Shown: positions 35,478-44,455, counted from the stretch's first letter. The stretch is 64,000 nucleotides of DNA from Cochlodiniinecator piscidefendens (GCF_011326755.1 NZ_JAAOIE010000004.1:299369-363368); one strand, 5' to 3'. Translations and numbers: made by a program. Notes: generated by a model from the letters alone, not told the origin.

Positions 35478-37108
35478 ATGACTATCTTTTGGAAATGAGG
35501 GATCTCCGGATCGAAACGATTGTGGATAGCCGAAAAAAGCGGGCTAAACCTACAGAGATTTTGAAGGGTATCGATCTGACACTACGCAGAGGCGAAGTTG
35601 TCGGTTTGATTGGGGAATCCGGTGCTGGGAAGTCAACGATCGGATTGGCCGCTATGGGATATGCGCGGCGTGGGCTGAGGCTTTCCAGTGGAGAAATTTG
35701 GCTGGACGGTCAGCAAATTTTAGGGGGATCAGTCGCTCAATTGGCCCAGTTACGAGGGCAGAAGGTCGCCTATGTTGCGCAAAGCGCTGCGGCGTCCTTC
35801 AATCCTGCGCATCGACTGTTGGCTCAAGTCTTGGAAGTGACCAAGATCCATAAACATATGAATACAGCGAAAGCCGAAAAACGTGCGGTTGAATTGTTCG
35901 CTCGGATGGGCCTGCCCCATCCTGAGGCTTTTGGAATGCGCTATCCACATGAGGTTTCGGGAGGGCAGTTACAGCGTGCGATGACTGCAATGGCACTGGC
36001 AGGTGAGCCGGATTTAATCGTATTTGACGAGCCGACGACCGCACTGGATGTCACCACGCAAATCGATGTTCTCGCGATCATCAAAGAGGTAATCCAAGAA
36101 TATAAAACAGCTGCATTATATATTACTCACGATTTAGGTGTCGTGGCTCAGATCTCTGACCGGATTAAGGTGCTTAAAAATGGTGCTGAAGTCGAAGAGC
36201 AAGCCACTGAAAGCCTGTTAAATGCGCCGCAAAATGCCTATACCAAAGAGCTGTTGAATGTACGGAGCACCGTTATTGAAACAGAGCTGTCAGACGATGA
36301 ACCTGTTGCGTTAGGTGCGGAAGGTATTGATGCGTCATATGGTACTGTGCAGGTGCTTAATGACGTTAGTGTCGCGCTGAAACGCGGATCAAATCTCGCG
36401 ATAGTTGGTGAATCTGGCAGTGGAAAATCGACATTGGCGCGCGTCATTATGGGGTTGTTACCTCCTTCAAAAGGCACTCTTTCCTATAATGATCAACCGC
36501 TTTCATCGGGATTGTCAGATCGTACAGCATCGCAGCGCAAATCTATTCAGATGATTTATCAATTACCGGATGTGGCAATGAATCCACGGCAAACAATTGC
36601 CGAGATTATTGGTCGCCCCGCACAAGTTTTTGTGGGGATGTCTAAGCAAAACACGCTTAACCGCGTCCATGAGTTACTGCACCTTGTCGACCTCCCTGTC
36701 GAGATGGCGCAGGCCTACCCGAACCAGCTTTCGGGTGGGCAAAAACAACGGGTTTGTATCGCTCGAGCTTTGGCCGCAGAGCCTGATGTGATTATCTGTG
36801 ATGAGGTGACCTCCGCGCTTGATCCATTGGTGGCCGACGGGATCATCGAACTGCTTCTAAAACTTCAGAGAAAGTTTGGTATTTCGTATATTTTTATCAC
36901 CCATGACATGGCGATGGTACGCGCGATTGCGAATGACGTTGTGGTGATGAAGGCTGGAACCGTCGTTGAACAAGGCGCAAAGGCCCGAGTTTTTGCCCCG
37001 CCATTTAATGATTACACCCACTTGCTAATGAGCTCGACACCTGAGATGCGCGTAGGGTGGTTGGAAAACGTTCTGACCGAGCGTCGAATGGAAGCGGGGG
37101 GGCAATAG
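35474..37108 (+). CDS. Fused double ATP-binding protein (DppD-DppF type)
   Basis: A 544-residue protein with two complete ABC ATPase domains in tandem. The first has GESGAGKST, SGGQLQRAMTAMAL and LIVFDEPTTALD; the second has GESGSGKST, LSGGQKQRVCIARAL and VIICDEVTSALD. It energises the two permeases of the importer. Fusion of the DppD and DppF halves (as in YejF or GsiA) is common. In the second Walker B the usual Pro is replaced by Val, but the catalytic Glu is kept. Confidence 0.93.
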   Translation: MNDYLLEMRDLRIETIVDSRKKRAKPTEILKGIDLTLRRGEVVGLIGESGAGKSTIGLAAMGYARRGLRLSSGEIWLDGQQILGGSVAQLAQLRGQKVAYVAQSAAASFNPAHRLLAQVLEVTKIHKHMNTAKAEKRAVELFARMGLPHPEAFGMRYPHEVSGGQLQRAMTAMALAGEPDLIVFDEPTTALDVTTQIDVLAIIKEVIQEYKTAALYITHDLGVVAQISDRIKVLKNGAEVEEQATESLLNAPQNAYTKELLNVRSTVIETELSDDEPVALGAEGIDASYGTVQVLNDVSVALKRGSNLAIVGESGSGKSTLARVIMGLLPPSKGTLSYNDQPLSSGLSDRTASQRKSIQMIYQLPDVAMNPRQTIAEIIGRPAQVFVGMSKQNTLNRVHELLHLVDLPVEMAQAYPNQLSGGQKQRVCIARALAAEPDVIICDEVTSALDPLVADGIIELLLKLQRKFGISYIFITHDMAMVRAIANDVVVMKAGTVVEQGAKARVFAPPFNDYTHLLMSSTPEMRVGWLENVLTERRMEAGGQ

Positions 37109-37110
37109 CG

Positions 37111-38196
37111 ATGGGATTTCAAAACTTTGACCCAAGATTAGGCGCTGAGTCCTTAATTCGCGATGCGATCGGAGCAACGAAGGGAGACAGTATCGCGATT
37201 ATTGCCGAAGACCCGAGCTTAGGAATCTATGATGCTGTGGTCCCGGAATGTGTGGCTGATGTGGCTTCTGAATTAGGGATTTCCACCCAAATCATTAAGG
37301 TGGGCGACCACGCTGGTCTGAATGATATTCCTGCTGAAGTGAAAAGGGCATTGAGTCAGTTTGACCATGTGTTTTTTCATTCTCGTTTGGGGGATACATT
37401 GCGATTTAGTGATATTCCTGGATCTGCAAGTAAAACCATGAGTTATGCTTTGGATGTGGGTGTTTTGGGTGGCCCATCATGCACTGTGCCACATCGTTTA
37501 ATGGAAGATATTCGCGCCGCCTATGATGCGCAGGCCAATAGCGCGAAGAAATGGCATATCACCTGCCCGCACGGCACGGATATCAGCGGCAGCCAAGATA
37601 TAGAGGCAATTCAGGCAGGAGAGGCCGAAGATTTTACGGTAACGCGGTATCCGGTGTGCGCGCCGCGCCCAATATCATGTGCATCGGCCAACGGTGTTGT
37701 TGCTTTGACAAATTGGCTGATGGCGTCGGGAAATCAAAAATACCCTGATGATGAACTCCTTCTTCCTGAGGTGGTGATGGCGGAAGTAAAAGATGGCAAA
37801 ATTATCGCGTTTGATGGACCAAAAGCGTTAACAGAAAAGGTGCATACGCACTATAAACGTGTGGGTCATTTTTTGGGTATCGATCCAATGAATGTTCACA
37901 GTTGGCACGCGGGGATCAATCCGGGGTGCTTTTACCCAATAGGCGCGAAACGTAACATTGAGCGCTGGGGTAAGGTTGCCTTTGCAAACCCGCGTTACCT
38001 TCATTTTCACACATGCGGAAATTATGCACCGGGTGAAATTGCTTGGACCGTTTTCGATGCAACTGCAAAATTAGATAACAAAGTTTTCTGGCGCGAAGGC
38101 CGCTTTGAATTCCTTGACGACCCACAGGTTAAGGCATTGCTAAATACACATGGTCACTCAGAGCTTGTTGAATTGAATGATATTGGAATTGCTTGA
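37111..38196 (+). CDS. Uncharacterised protein, distantly M29/NicX-like
   Basis: A 361-residue soluble protein starting two bases after the ABC ATPase stop, so part of the same operon. No standard catalytic signature is plain to me. The overall layout, with an alternating N-terminal domain, a central PHGTDISG, then EVKDGKIIAFDGP, HSWHAGINPG and LHFHTCGNY, resembles the aminopeptidase M29 / 2,5-dihydroxypyridine dioxygenase (NicX) fold. The second iron-ligand pair of NicX is not clearly conserved. It may be a hydrolase or metal-dependent enzyme acting on the imported solute. The frame extends upstream to 37057, inside the ATPase gene. Confidence 0.6.
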   Translation: MGFQNFDPRLGAESLIRDAIGATKGDSIAIIAEDPSLGIYDAVVPECVADVASELGISTQIIKVGDHAGLNDIPAEVKRALSQFDHVFFHSRLGDTLRFSDIPGSASKTMSYALDVGVLGGPSCTVPHRLMEDIRAAYDAQANSAKKWHITCPHGTDISGSQDIEAIQAGEAEDFTVTRYPVCAPRPISCASANGVVALTNWLMASGNQKYPDDELLLPEVVMAEVKDGKIIAFDGPKALTEKVHTHYKRVGHFLGIDPMNVHSWHAGINPGCFYPIGAKRNIERWGKVAFANPRYLHFHTCGNYAPGEIAWTVFDATAKLDNKVFWREGRFEFLDDPQVKALLNTHGHSELVELNDIGIA

Positions 38197-38218
38197 TAAT
38201 TAAAAATTTGCCTTAAAT

Positions 38219-38230
38219 GCAAAAAATTGC
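38219..38230 (+). promoter_or_regulatory. GCAAAAAATTGC motif upstream of mttB
   Basis: In the 129-base gap before mttB the 12-mer GCAAAAAATTGC differs by one base from the two copies upstream of the ABC operon (GCAAAAAATTAC). Its ends form GCAA/TTGC. The preceding AAAT is also shared with the copy at 32067, giving the pattern AAATGCAAAAAATTRC. Confidence 0.55.
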
Positions 38231-38325
38231 TAAACTGTTATTATCAACCGATGGGGTAATCTACCAAAACTGCGCCTAAGCGGGCCTGTCGGGATGACGT
38301 ATGCAACTAATTTAGGAGTGTCCCA

Positions 38326-39858
38326 ATGGCCCGAACCGCAAACCGACGCAATAAACGGCGGGACAGTTCAGCAAAGCTGGAACAAACACCGTGGAAAGAA
38401 TTTAAAAACCCCTATCCGCCGATCGAAGTTTTGGACCAAGAGCAATTGGATCTAATCCACAACAACTCGTTGAGAATACTCAGTGACATCGGGATAAAAG
38501 TTCTAGATGCGAGATCTCGAGATTATTTGCGTTCCATTGGGGCGTTGGTCGACGAAGCTTCGGAAATGGTCAAAATTGATCCCGGTTTAGTCATGGAAAT
38601 GATTGCTCACGCTCCATCAAAAGTGCGGCTTCATGCTCGAAACTCGGATTATGATTTGACGCTCGGCGGTGATAATATCATTTTTTCATCTGTTATGTGT
38701 CCACCGTTTGCCAATGATTTGGATCGTGGGCGGCGCGCTGGAACGTTTGAGGAAATGTGCGAATTTGTAAAACTTGTGCATTCCATTAACGCGGTGCACC
38801 AGGCAGGTGGCGGAGGATTTGAACCGTTAGATTTACCTGCGGAGACACGGCATTTGGATGTCGGCTATGCTCATGCGACTTTGACCGATAAAACATGGAA
38901 GTTTTGGAGCAACGGGCAAGAGCGCGCCCGCGACGCGATTTCTATGGCAAAAATCATTATGGATGCTTCCGATGACGATATGATCGCTCGGCCTGTAATA
39001 ACTGCGCCTATTAATACGAATTCTCCGCTGATGATTGATAACGCTATGGCTGAGGGTATCGTGGAGATGGCACAAGTCGGACAACCGCTTGTGATCGCCC
39101 CATTTACGATGGCAGGTGCTATGAGCCCTGCAACTGAAGCCGGCGCTCTTTCAGTTCAAAATGCCGAAGCCTTAGCGGCATGTGTGTTGGCACAGGCTGT
39201 GCGAAAAGGTGCGCCGGTTGTGTATGGCTCTTACCTGACAAATGTGGACATGCGTACGGGCTCACCGGTATTTGGGACACCGGTTTTTGCGAAGACCACT
39301 TGGGCGTCCGGGCAATTGGCGCGGCGCTATGGTCTGCCGTTCAGGTCGTCCTTGAATACGGGTTCAAATCTCGTAGATGCCCAAGCGGCTTATGAAACTG
39401 AAATGTGTTTGTGGGCTGCTGTTATGGGGCACGCCAATATCATTTTCGCCTCTGCTGGATGGCTAGAGGGGGGATTGTCGGGTTCCTATGAGAAGCTTAT
39501 CTTGGACGCTGAACTTTTACAGCTTATGACCGAAAGTTTCCAACCCATGGTCGTGAACGAAGATACGTTAGGTTTTAATGCGATTAAAGAAGTTGGTCCA
39601 GGGGGGCACTTTTTCGGTTCTTCCCATACGCTTGAGCGATATGAACATGCTTTTTATCACCCAATTTTGACGGATACACGCAACTACGAAACATGGTCGG
39701 AGCAGGGCAGCGAGGGTGCGGAAAATCGCGCAAACCGGCTGTGGAAAAAGTTACTATCTGAATATGAGCAACCGCCACTGGATCAGTCAGTTGATGATGC
39801 TTTAAAAGATTTCGTTGCGCGGCGAAAATCTGAAATCCGTTCCAGGAGCGCGGCCTAA
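38326..39858 (+). CDS. mttB: Trimethylamine methyltransferase family protein (non-pyrrolysine MttB homologue)
   Basis: A 510-residue MttB-superfamily protein with no in-frame amber codon, hence the non-pyrrolysine branch. Blocks such as ANRRNKRRDS at the N-terminus, GSYLTNVDMRTGSPVFGTP and the C-terminal LGFNAIKEVGPGGHFFGSSHTLE are typical of these proteins in Rhodobacterales and Rhizobiales. Characterised non-pyrrolysine members demethylate glycine betaine, proline betaine, carnitine or gamma-butyrobetaine, transferring a methyl group to a corrinoid protein. No corrinoid protein or reactivase gene is in the window, so the methyl acceptor is open. AGGAG precedes the ATG. Confidence 0.87.
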   Translation: MARTANRRNKRRDSSAKLEQTPWKEFKNPYPPIEVLDQEQLDLIHNNSLRILSDIGIKVLDARSRDYLRSIGALVDEASEMVKIDPGLVMEMIAHAPSKVRLHARNSDYDLTLGGDNIIFSSVMCPPFANDLDRGRRAGTFEEMCEFVKLVHSINAVHQAGGGGFEPLDLPAETRHLDVGYAHATLTDKTWKFWSNGQERARDAISMAKIIMDASDDDMIARPVITAPINTNSPLMIDNAMAEGIVEMAQVGQPLVIAPFTMAGAMSPATEAGALSVQNAEALAACVLAQAVRKGAPVVYGSYLTNVDMRTGSPVFGTPVFAKTTWASGQLARRYGLPFRSSLNTGSNLVDAQAAYETEMCLWAAVMGHANIIFASAGWLEGGLSGSYEKLILDAELLQLMTESFQPMVVNEDTLGFNAIKEVGPGGHFFGSSHTLERYEHAFYHPILTDTRNYETWSEQGSEGAENRANRLWKKLLSEYEQPPLDQSVDDALKDFVARRKSEIRSRSAA

Positions 39859-39933
39859 TCTATAGCATGTGGTGCCCGTTCGTTTTAATGTGCTAATGAA
39901 AGAACATGCAGACTAGAACAATGCGGGTATCAC

Positions 39934-40539
39934 ATGGACAACAATATGAGTGACGATCAGAATGGTATCGGTGTCGACGTGGATTTGGCCGTCGGTAAAG
40001 TTGTCTATAAACGTCGCAAGCAACTCGGTCTTAAACTCAGAGAAGTCGCAGATATGTCTGATATCTCGGCAGCGATGGTTTCTCGGATTGAAAACGGGTT
40101 AATATCTCCTTCGCTTGGGACATTGCATGCGCTGTCAAAGGCCCTTGCTTTGCCATTGGTTTCATTTTTTGAACATACGGCTCCGACGCTCGATATCAAT
40201 TTGGTCAAGGCGGGTACCGGAATCGCGTCAAAGCGCATTGCAGAAGGCCATGTCCATGATTTCCAAATTTATTGCAAATATAAAGATGACCTTCAGGATC
40301 TCGAAGTTGCGGATGTTACTGTTTCCCGTGAGACCAACGGAACGCATCCATCCTATGTATTGGGAGGTTTCGTTGTACTACGCATCCTAACCGGGGAATG
40401 TGTTTATAGCGTCGGCCAGCAGATTTTCGAATTGTCAGAAGGCGATGTCCTGAGCTTCAATGCTGAGTTGCGCCACGGTATGCAAGAAGTTGTATCTCCA
40501 GAAGTCACGTTTATGAGCATTCGTTCAAAGGTGGCTTAG
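39934..40539 (+). CDS. XRE-family regulator with cupin domain
   Basis: A 201-residue regulator: XRE helix-turn-helix at residues about 20-75 (KLREVADMSDISAAMVSRIENG) followed by a cupin-like C-terminal domain (GECVYSVGQQIFELSEGDVLSF, RHGMQE). It follows mttB by 75 bases and is the natural candidate to control both mttB and the upstream ABC operon. Start ATG at 39934; an ATG at 39946 is also in frame. Confidence 0.87.
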   Translation: MDNNMSDDQNGIGVDVDLAVGKVVYKRRKQLGLKLREVADMSDISAAMVSRIENGLISPSLGTLHALSKALALPLVSFFEHTAPTLDINLVKAGTGIASKRIAEGHVHDFQIYCKYKDDLQDLEVADVTVSRETNGTHPSYVLGGFVVLRILTGECVYSVGQQIFELSEGDVLSFNAELRHGMQEVVSPEVTFMSIRSKVA

Positions 40540-40565
40540 CTTCCACTCAACATATCGGGAACTGT

Positions 40566-41663
40566 TTACAGGCGTTCTAATATCGCCAGTGTTAGGTCCT
40601 CCGTTGAAGTTGTTCCGCCTAGGTCAGGCGGTAACAGACCTGAGTCTAAGCACTGCTCAACCGCAATTTCGATCGCCCTTGCCGCAGAGGCGACCCCGAA
40701 GCCGTGTTCAAACATCATTGCAACAGAGAGAATTGTACCAATCGGATTAGCTACACCTTGCCCGGAGATGTCGGGGGCACTGCCGTGTGTCGGTTCGTAA
40801 ATACCGCCCTTTAGTGGATGTCCTGGGCGTGCAATTCCGGGCAGCGTTGCTGAGGGCAGCATGCCTAATGAGCCTGAAATCACACCAATTAGGTCAGACA
40901 TGAGATCTCCGAACAGATTGTCGCCAAGCAAAACATCAAAGTCCTGGGGGGATTTGGCGACGGCAAAAAGCGCATAGTCCATCAACAAGTGCGATAAACG
41001 AATATCTGGAAATTCGTCTCGACCAATTCGATCAATCGTTTCTCGCCACAGCCGACCTGTTTCCATAACGTTGGATTTGTCGACTGATGTGACATGTCCA
41101 CGCCTAGCTTGCGCGGCTCTGAACGCGCATCGGGCGATCCGCTCAATTTCTTCTGTTCTATATTCGCTGATTTCAAATGCGCGAATTTGACCGTCGGATT
41201 GAACTTCTCGCCCGCGGGGCTCTCCATAATAGATACCCCCGGCGTTCTCCCGAACCACTAATATGTCCGCCCCTTCCACAACTTCATGACGGTAGGGGGT
41301 TCTCGACAACAATGCGTTCCATGCGCGCGCTGGGCGCAGTGCGTTGAAGACGTCTAATTCGATCCTGAGACGGGTCAGCCCGTCGGTTTCTGTGATTGGA
41401 CCGTCTATTTGAATGTTATCCCATTCAGGCCCTCCTATTGCGCCGATCAGTACGGCATCGGCGGCGCGCGCTTTGGCGGCAACCGTGTCCGTACAGAATG
41501 TCCCATGCACATCCCACGACGCGCCTCCCAGCAGGTCTTCGTCAATTTCGACGGGAATCTCATATCTTGCTGAAACATGGCGCAAAACGCTTAAGCCACT
41601 GGCGACAACTTCAGGGCCAATATGGTCACCCCCAAGGGCGAGAACTTGAAAGGGCTTGTTCAT
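40566..41663 (-). CDS. LeuB-like isocitrate/isopropylmalate dehydrogenase family protein
   Basis: A 365-residue beta-decarboxylating dehydrogenase. It shows LALGGDHIGPEVV, VRENAGGIYYGEPRG, SVDKSNVMETGRLW and the NAD-binding YEPTHGSAPDISGQGVANPIG. These are LeuB signatures, but the surroundings lack leuA, leuC or leuD, so it may be a paralogue acting on another 2-hydroxy acid (tartrate, or a malate derivative). Its start overlaps the stop of the gamma-butyrobetaine-hydroxylase-like gene by four bases, so both probably serve the same pathway. Confidence 0.82.
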   Translation of the reverse strand: MNKPFQVLALGGDHIGPEVVASGLSVLRHVSARYEIPVEIDEDLLGGASWDVHGTFCTDTVAAKARAADAVLIGAIGGPEWDNIQIDGPITETDGLTRLRIELDVFNALRPARAWNALLSRTPYRHEVVEGADILVVRENAGGIYYGEPRGREVQSDGQIRAFEISEYRTEEIERIARCAFRAAQARRGHVTSVDKSNVMETGRLWRETIDRIGRDEFPDIRLSHLLMDYALFAVAKSPQDFDVLLGDNLFGDLMSDLIGVISGSLGMLPSATLPGIARPGHPLKGGIYEPTHGSAPDISGQGVANPIGTILSVAMMFEHGFGVASAARAIEIAVEQCLDSGLLPPDLGGTTSTEDLTLAILERL

Positions 41664-42857
41664 CCGGCCATTCCCTGACGTAAGAGCATATGCATCGCAT
41701 CTGGGTCCAATTCTCTTTGCAGCAGACGTAAGGTCGAGTGAAAGTCATCTAGGTCCACCGATGACGTTAACACCGCTCGTGCAGGTTCTTCAGGGGTGAA
41801 CCCGGTTCGGCCATGTAGTAACCGCTGATTGTCAAAGAGTAAGCCCTCACTGGCCTTAAGGTCAAAGGTGAGACGCAACGCGTCATCGTAGAGCAACGCA
41901 AATAGCCGCTTCAATGCGCGGTAGGTGGGAATAACCTGATTTTCAGGCGCATCTAGCGGAGAAATCTGACGCTCATTCATTCGAACGCCGCAAACCTCGC
42001 CCTGATCGTTGAGTTGAATAATGGGGAGGCGCGACTTGTACCATCTCATGTTTCCATGGCTATTGTCACCGGGATCAAATCGCTGACATGTAATCTGCGT
42101 ATTACACAGTAATTCAAAATCTTCTGGGTGCTGCTCTTTCAATATGCGCGCGGCTTCGAAACCGTCAACCAGTGTTGAGGCACCACCATTCGAGCTTGGG
42201 TGCTGCACTTGAAACACTGTGATTCCGATAGCGGCGAAGCGGTACGGTTCGTCGACATGCGGATCCAGTGGGCCTGTTGTATCGCCAACGTTGGTGACGC
42301 TTTTCTTTTTTTTTCAGAGTGTAGGTGCCAAAATGGGTTTGACGTTGTGTACCAACTAAATTGATCATTCGCGAAGCTTCGGCGGGATCCGTTGGCGCAT
42401 CAATAATTTTGCAGAACCCATGATCACGGACAGCTTCTAAAATATGTAGGCGTGCTGATGGGTCTGCTTCGGCTTCGGTAAGGGAGCCAATTGGCAGGTT
42501 TGCGCTTAGAGCTCCATCCCACAGTACTGGATTTACACAGCGTTTTTGGCGCTCGGGTTCGGAATAGCAATGGTTTCGGAGCCAACGTGCAGAATAAACC
42601 GAAGTGTGGTTTTCATCAGGCCAAGTCACACTCAAACCTTCTTCGGTCAAAGCAATCTCGCCAAACGACATATTCTCGTCAAACTGGGCGAGTCGAATAC
42701 TACGGACGCCGGTTTCAGGAGTGCCACATTCTGAGCACCAGCACTGGTGTCGCAGCCAAATGGCGTGAAAACGGCTTTCGTGGTTGTCGGCCCATTTCAA
42801 AACCAGAAGGCCATTTTGAATTATTGCGGAAAGTAAGGTGTGATGTGCAGGTAACAT
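41660..42857 (-). pseudogene. Gamma-butyrobetaine hydroxylase-like gene with a frameshift at an A9 tract
   Basis: Two frames together encode one 2-oxoglutarate-dependent dioxygenase of the gamma-butyrobetaine/trimethyllysine hydroxylase family. The upstream part has the N-terminal zinc-binding domain (RHQCWCSECGTPETGVR) and the start of the catalytic domain. After THFGTYTLKKK the frame is lost at a run of nine A (T9 at 42306-42314 on the plus strand). Deleting one A continues into SVTNVGDTTGPLDPHVDEPY, containing the iron-binding HxD (HVD), and on to LLHGRTGF, which supplies the second His. The start at 42857 has AGGA upstream; 42875 is the other option. Could be a real mutation, programmed or transcriptional slippage, or a sequencing error. 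Confidence 0.8.
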
Positions 42858-42968
42858 GGGGCGCGTCCTAAGCATGTTCTTTGAGCAGCATTAGGTTGCA
42901 TTGAATTTGAATTGACAAACGATGTCTCATCACAGGACAGTTGAGCAAATTTCAAGTGTAGGGCAGAT

Positions 42969-43874
42969 ATGCGACTCGACCCCAAAGACCCTTCATTTCT
43001 AGGTGCGTTGATCTACTTTCATCATGCAGCCGACGCGCTTAGTTTTTCAAATGCAGCAGTGGCATTGAATGTGACACCTTCGGCGGTCAGCCATCGCATT
43101 ACTGCTCTCGAAACTGCGATGGGAAAACGCCTGTTTGAGCGACGCGTCAGGGAGGTCTGTCTGACGCGAGACGGAATTGAACTTGCTGAGGCAACCGCCC
43201 AGATCTGGCAAGAGTTACAAGCTCTCACTAAAAAAATAACGCTTCAAGAGGTCTTGCGGGTGTCAGTTGGCCCATATTTGTCGTCTCAATGGTTGCTACC
43301 AAGAATAGGCAAATTCGAAGCAGAACATCCCGAGCTCCGAGTTGATCTTCTTCATTTGATCGGGGAGCCAGATGCTCGGTTCGCAGATGTTTCGATCATT
43401 TGGTCTGAACTTGAACATCTAAAAACCGGAAGTCATCCGCTTTTTAGTACGATGTCTATTCCGGTCGCAGCGCCGAATTTGAAGTTGGGCCAGAAATTTT
43501 GGGACAGCCTTATCACACCTATTCACTATCGAGACAGAAACGCTTGGCGGCATTGGCTCGCTGCCGTAGGTGCCCCTGTCAAATTTGCGGATCGCGGAGA
43601 AATTCTGGAAGAGCCGCATCTGGTGCTAGAGGCCGCCGCGTGTGGGCGAGGTGTTGCGATAGGTTTTTTGCCATTCATTGGTCGCTACTTCGAACAAAAG
43701 AGGCTTGTACCAGCAAGTTTCGACACGGTTCAGTCTGATCGTGGCTATCGGTTGGTTGTGAATACTTCGGGTGCTTCAAAATGCGATGTTTTCGCGAAAT
43801 GGCTTCTTGGTCAGGCAGAAAGCGAAACAATGCCTGCAGCTACAGATCGTTGTCTGGATCTGATACAAAAATAA
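42969..43874 (+). CDS. LysR-family regulator (GcvA-like)
   Basis: A 301-residue LysR protein. The helix-turn-helix reads LSFSNAAVALNVTPSAVSHRI and is followed by LETAMGKRLFERRVREVCLT, typical of the GcvA subgroup. The C-terminal effector-binding domain begins near residue 95 (LRVSVGPYLSSQWLLPRI). It is divergent from the hydroxylase-like/LeuB-like pair and probably regulates them. Confidence 0.9.
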   Translation: MRLDPKDPSFLGALIYFHHAADALSFSNAAVALNVTPSAVSHRITALETAMGKRLFERRVREVCLTRDGIELAEATAQIWQELQALTKKITLQEVLRVSVGPYLSSQWLLPRIGKFEAEHPELRVDLLHLIGEPDARFADVSIIWSELEHLKTGSHPLFSTMSIPVAAPNLKLGQKFWDSLITPIHYRDRNAWRHWLAAVGAPVKFADRGEILEEPHLVLEAAACGRGVAIGFLPFIGRYFEQKRLVPASFDTVQSDRGYRLVVNTSGASKCDVFAKWLLGQAESETMPAATDRCLDLIQK

Positions 43875-43902
43875 ACACCCAGCGCATTTCACTGGGTGTT
43901 TT
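43873..43902. terminator. Bidirectional terminator between LysR and msrB genes
   Basis: Perfect 10-bp arms AAACACCCAG (43873-43882) and CTGGGTGTTT (43892-43901) with a 9-base loop, followed by T on the plus strand and, read on the minus strand, by TTATTTTTGT. It overlaps the LysR stop codon and serves the convergent msrB gene as well. Confidence 0.85.
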
Positions 43903-43918
43903 AGGGTGTGATATATGT

Positions 43919-44455
43919 TTAGGCAGCAGTTGGAGTGAACTTAAGTGCCGTGCCGTTAATGCAATGCACAAGTTGATTCCGGGCGTAAACAACATGCCCA
44001 AGGTGGCTACCACAACGACGGCAGTGGGCCTCAATCATCGCTGCTGGATCTTCGTCGCCGTTTGACATGCCATCGGGTGGGTTTCCGTCGATTGCAGTCA
44101 AAATGGAATTGGGGATTGAGTGGCTGAAGAAGACCCAACCAATATCAAGCTCTACCTTCCAAACGGACTGATAAAGATCAAGCTCACATCCTTGGCAGCT
44201 ATAAGTCCCTTCAGAAGTCTCTGTCGCAAGGGAGCTGGTGTGGGGCAACTCTGTTAAGCCGAACCGCATTACTGTGTATTGGGAATCGCTTAGAAAGTCG
44301 CGCCACTCTGCATCGGTGCGAGTGACCTCGTAGTTAAAACCGTCGTTGCCTGCCGGAGTTGCAGCGTTTGCGATGCTCGCAAGTGGGAGGCCAATGGCCG
44401 TAACGGCGCTCGTTTTTAGAAATGCGCGGCGGCCCAAATTTTGTTTATCAATCAT
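43919..44455 (-). CDS. msrB: Peptide-methionine (R)-S-oxide reductase MsrB, Tat-exported
   Basis: A 178-residue MsrB with a twin-arginine signal (GRRAFLKTSAV, arginines at 9-10; cleavage near SIANAA). Zinc ligands CQGC and CRRC and the catalytic Cys in HCINGTALKF are all present. It would repair oxidised methionine in periplasmic proteins. The longer frame (to 44542) lacks a ribosome-binding site; AAGGA precedes the ATG at 44455. The electron donor for a periplasmic MsrB is not encoded nearby. Confidence 0.92.
   Translation of the reverse strand: MIDKQNLGRRAFLKTSAVTAIGLPLASIANAATPAGNDGFNYEVTRTDAEWRDFLSDSQYTVMRFGLTELPHTSSLATETSEGTYSCQGCELDLYQSVWKVELDIGWVFFSHSIPNSILTAIDGNPPDGMSNGDEDPAAMIEAHCRRCGSHLGHVVYARNQLVHCINGTALKFTPTAA

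Noticed and set aside
38326..39858. Pyrrolysine in MttB
   Set aside because: The reading frame has no internal TAG; the single frame is complete, so it is the non-pyrrolysine branch.
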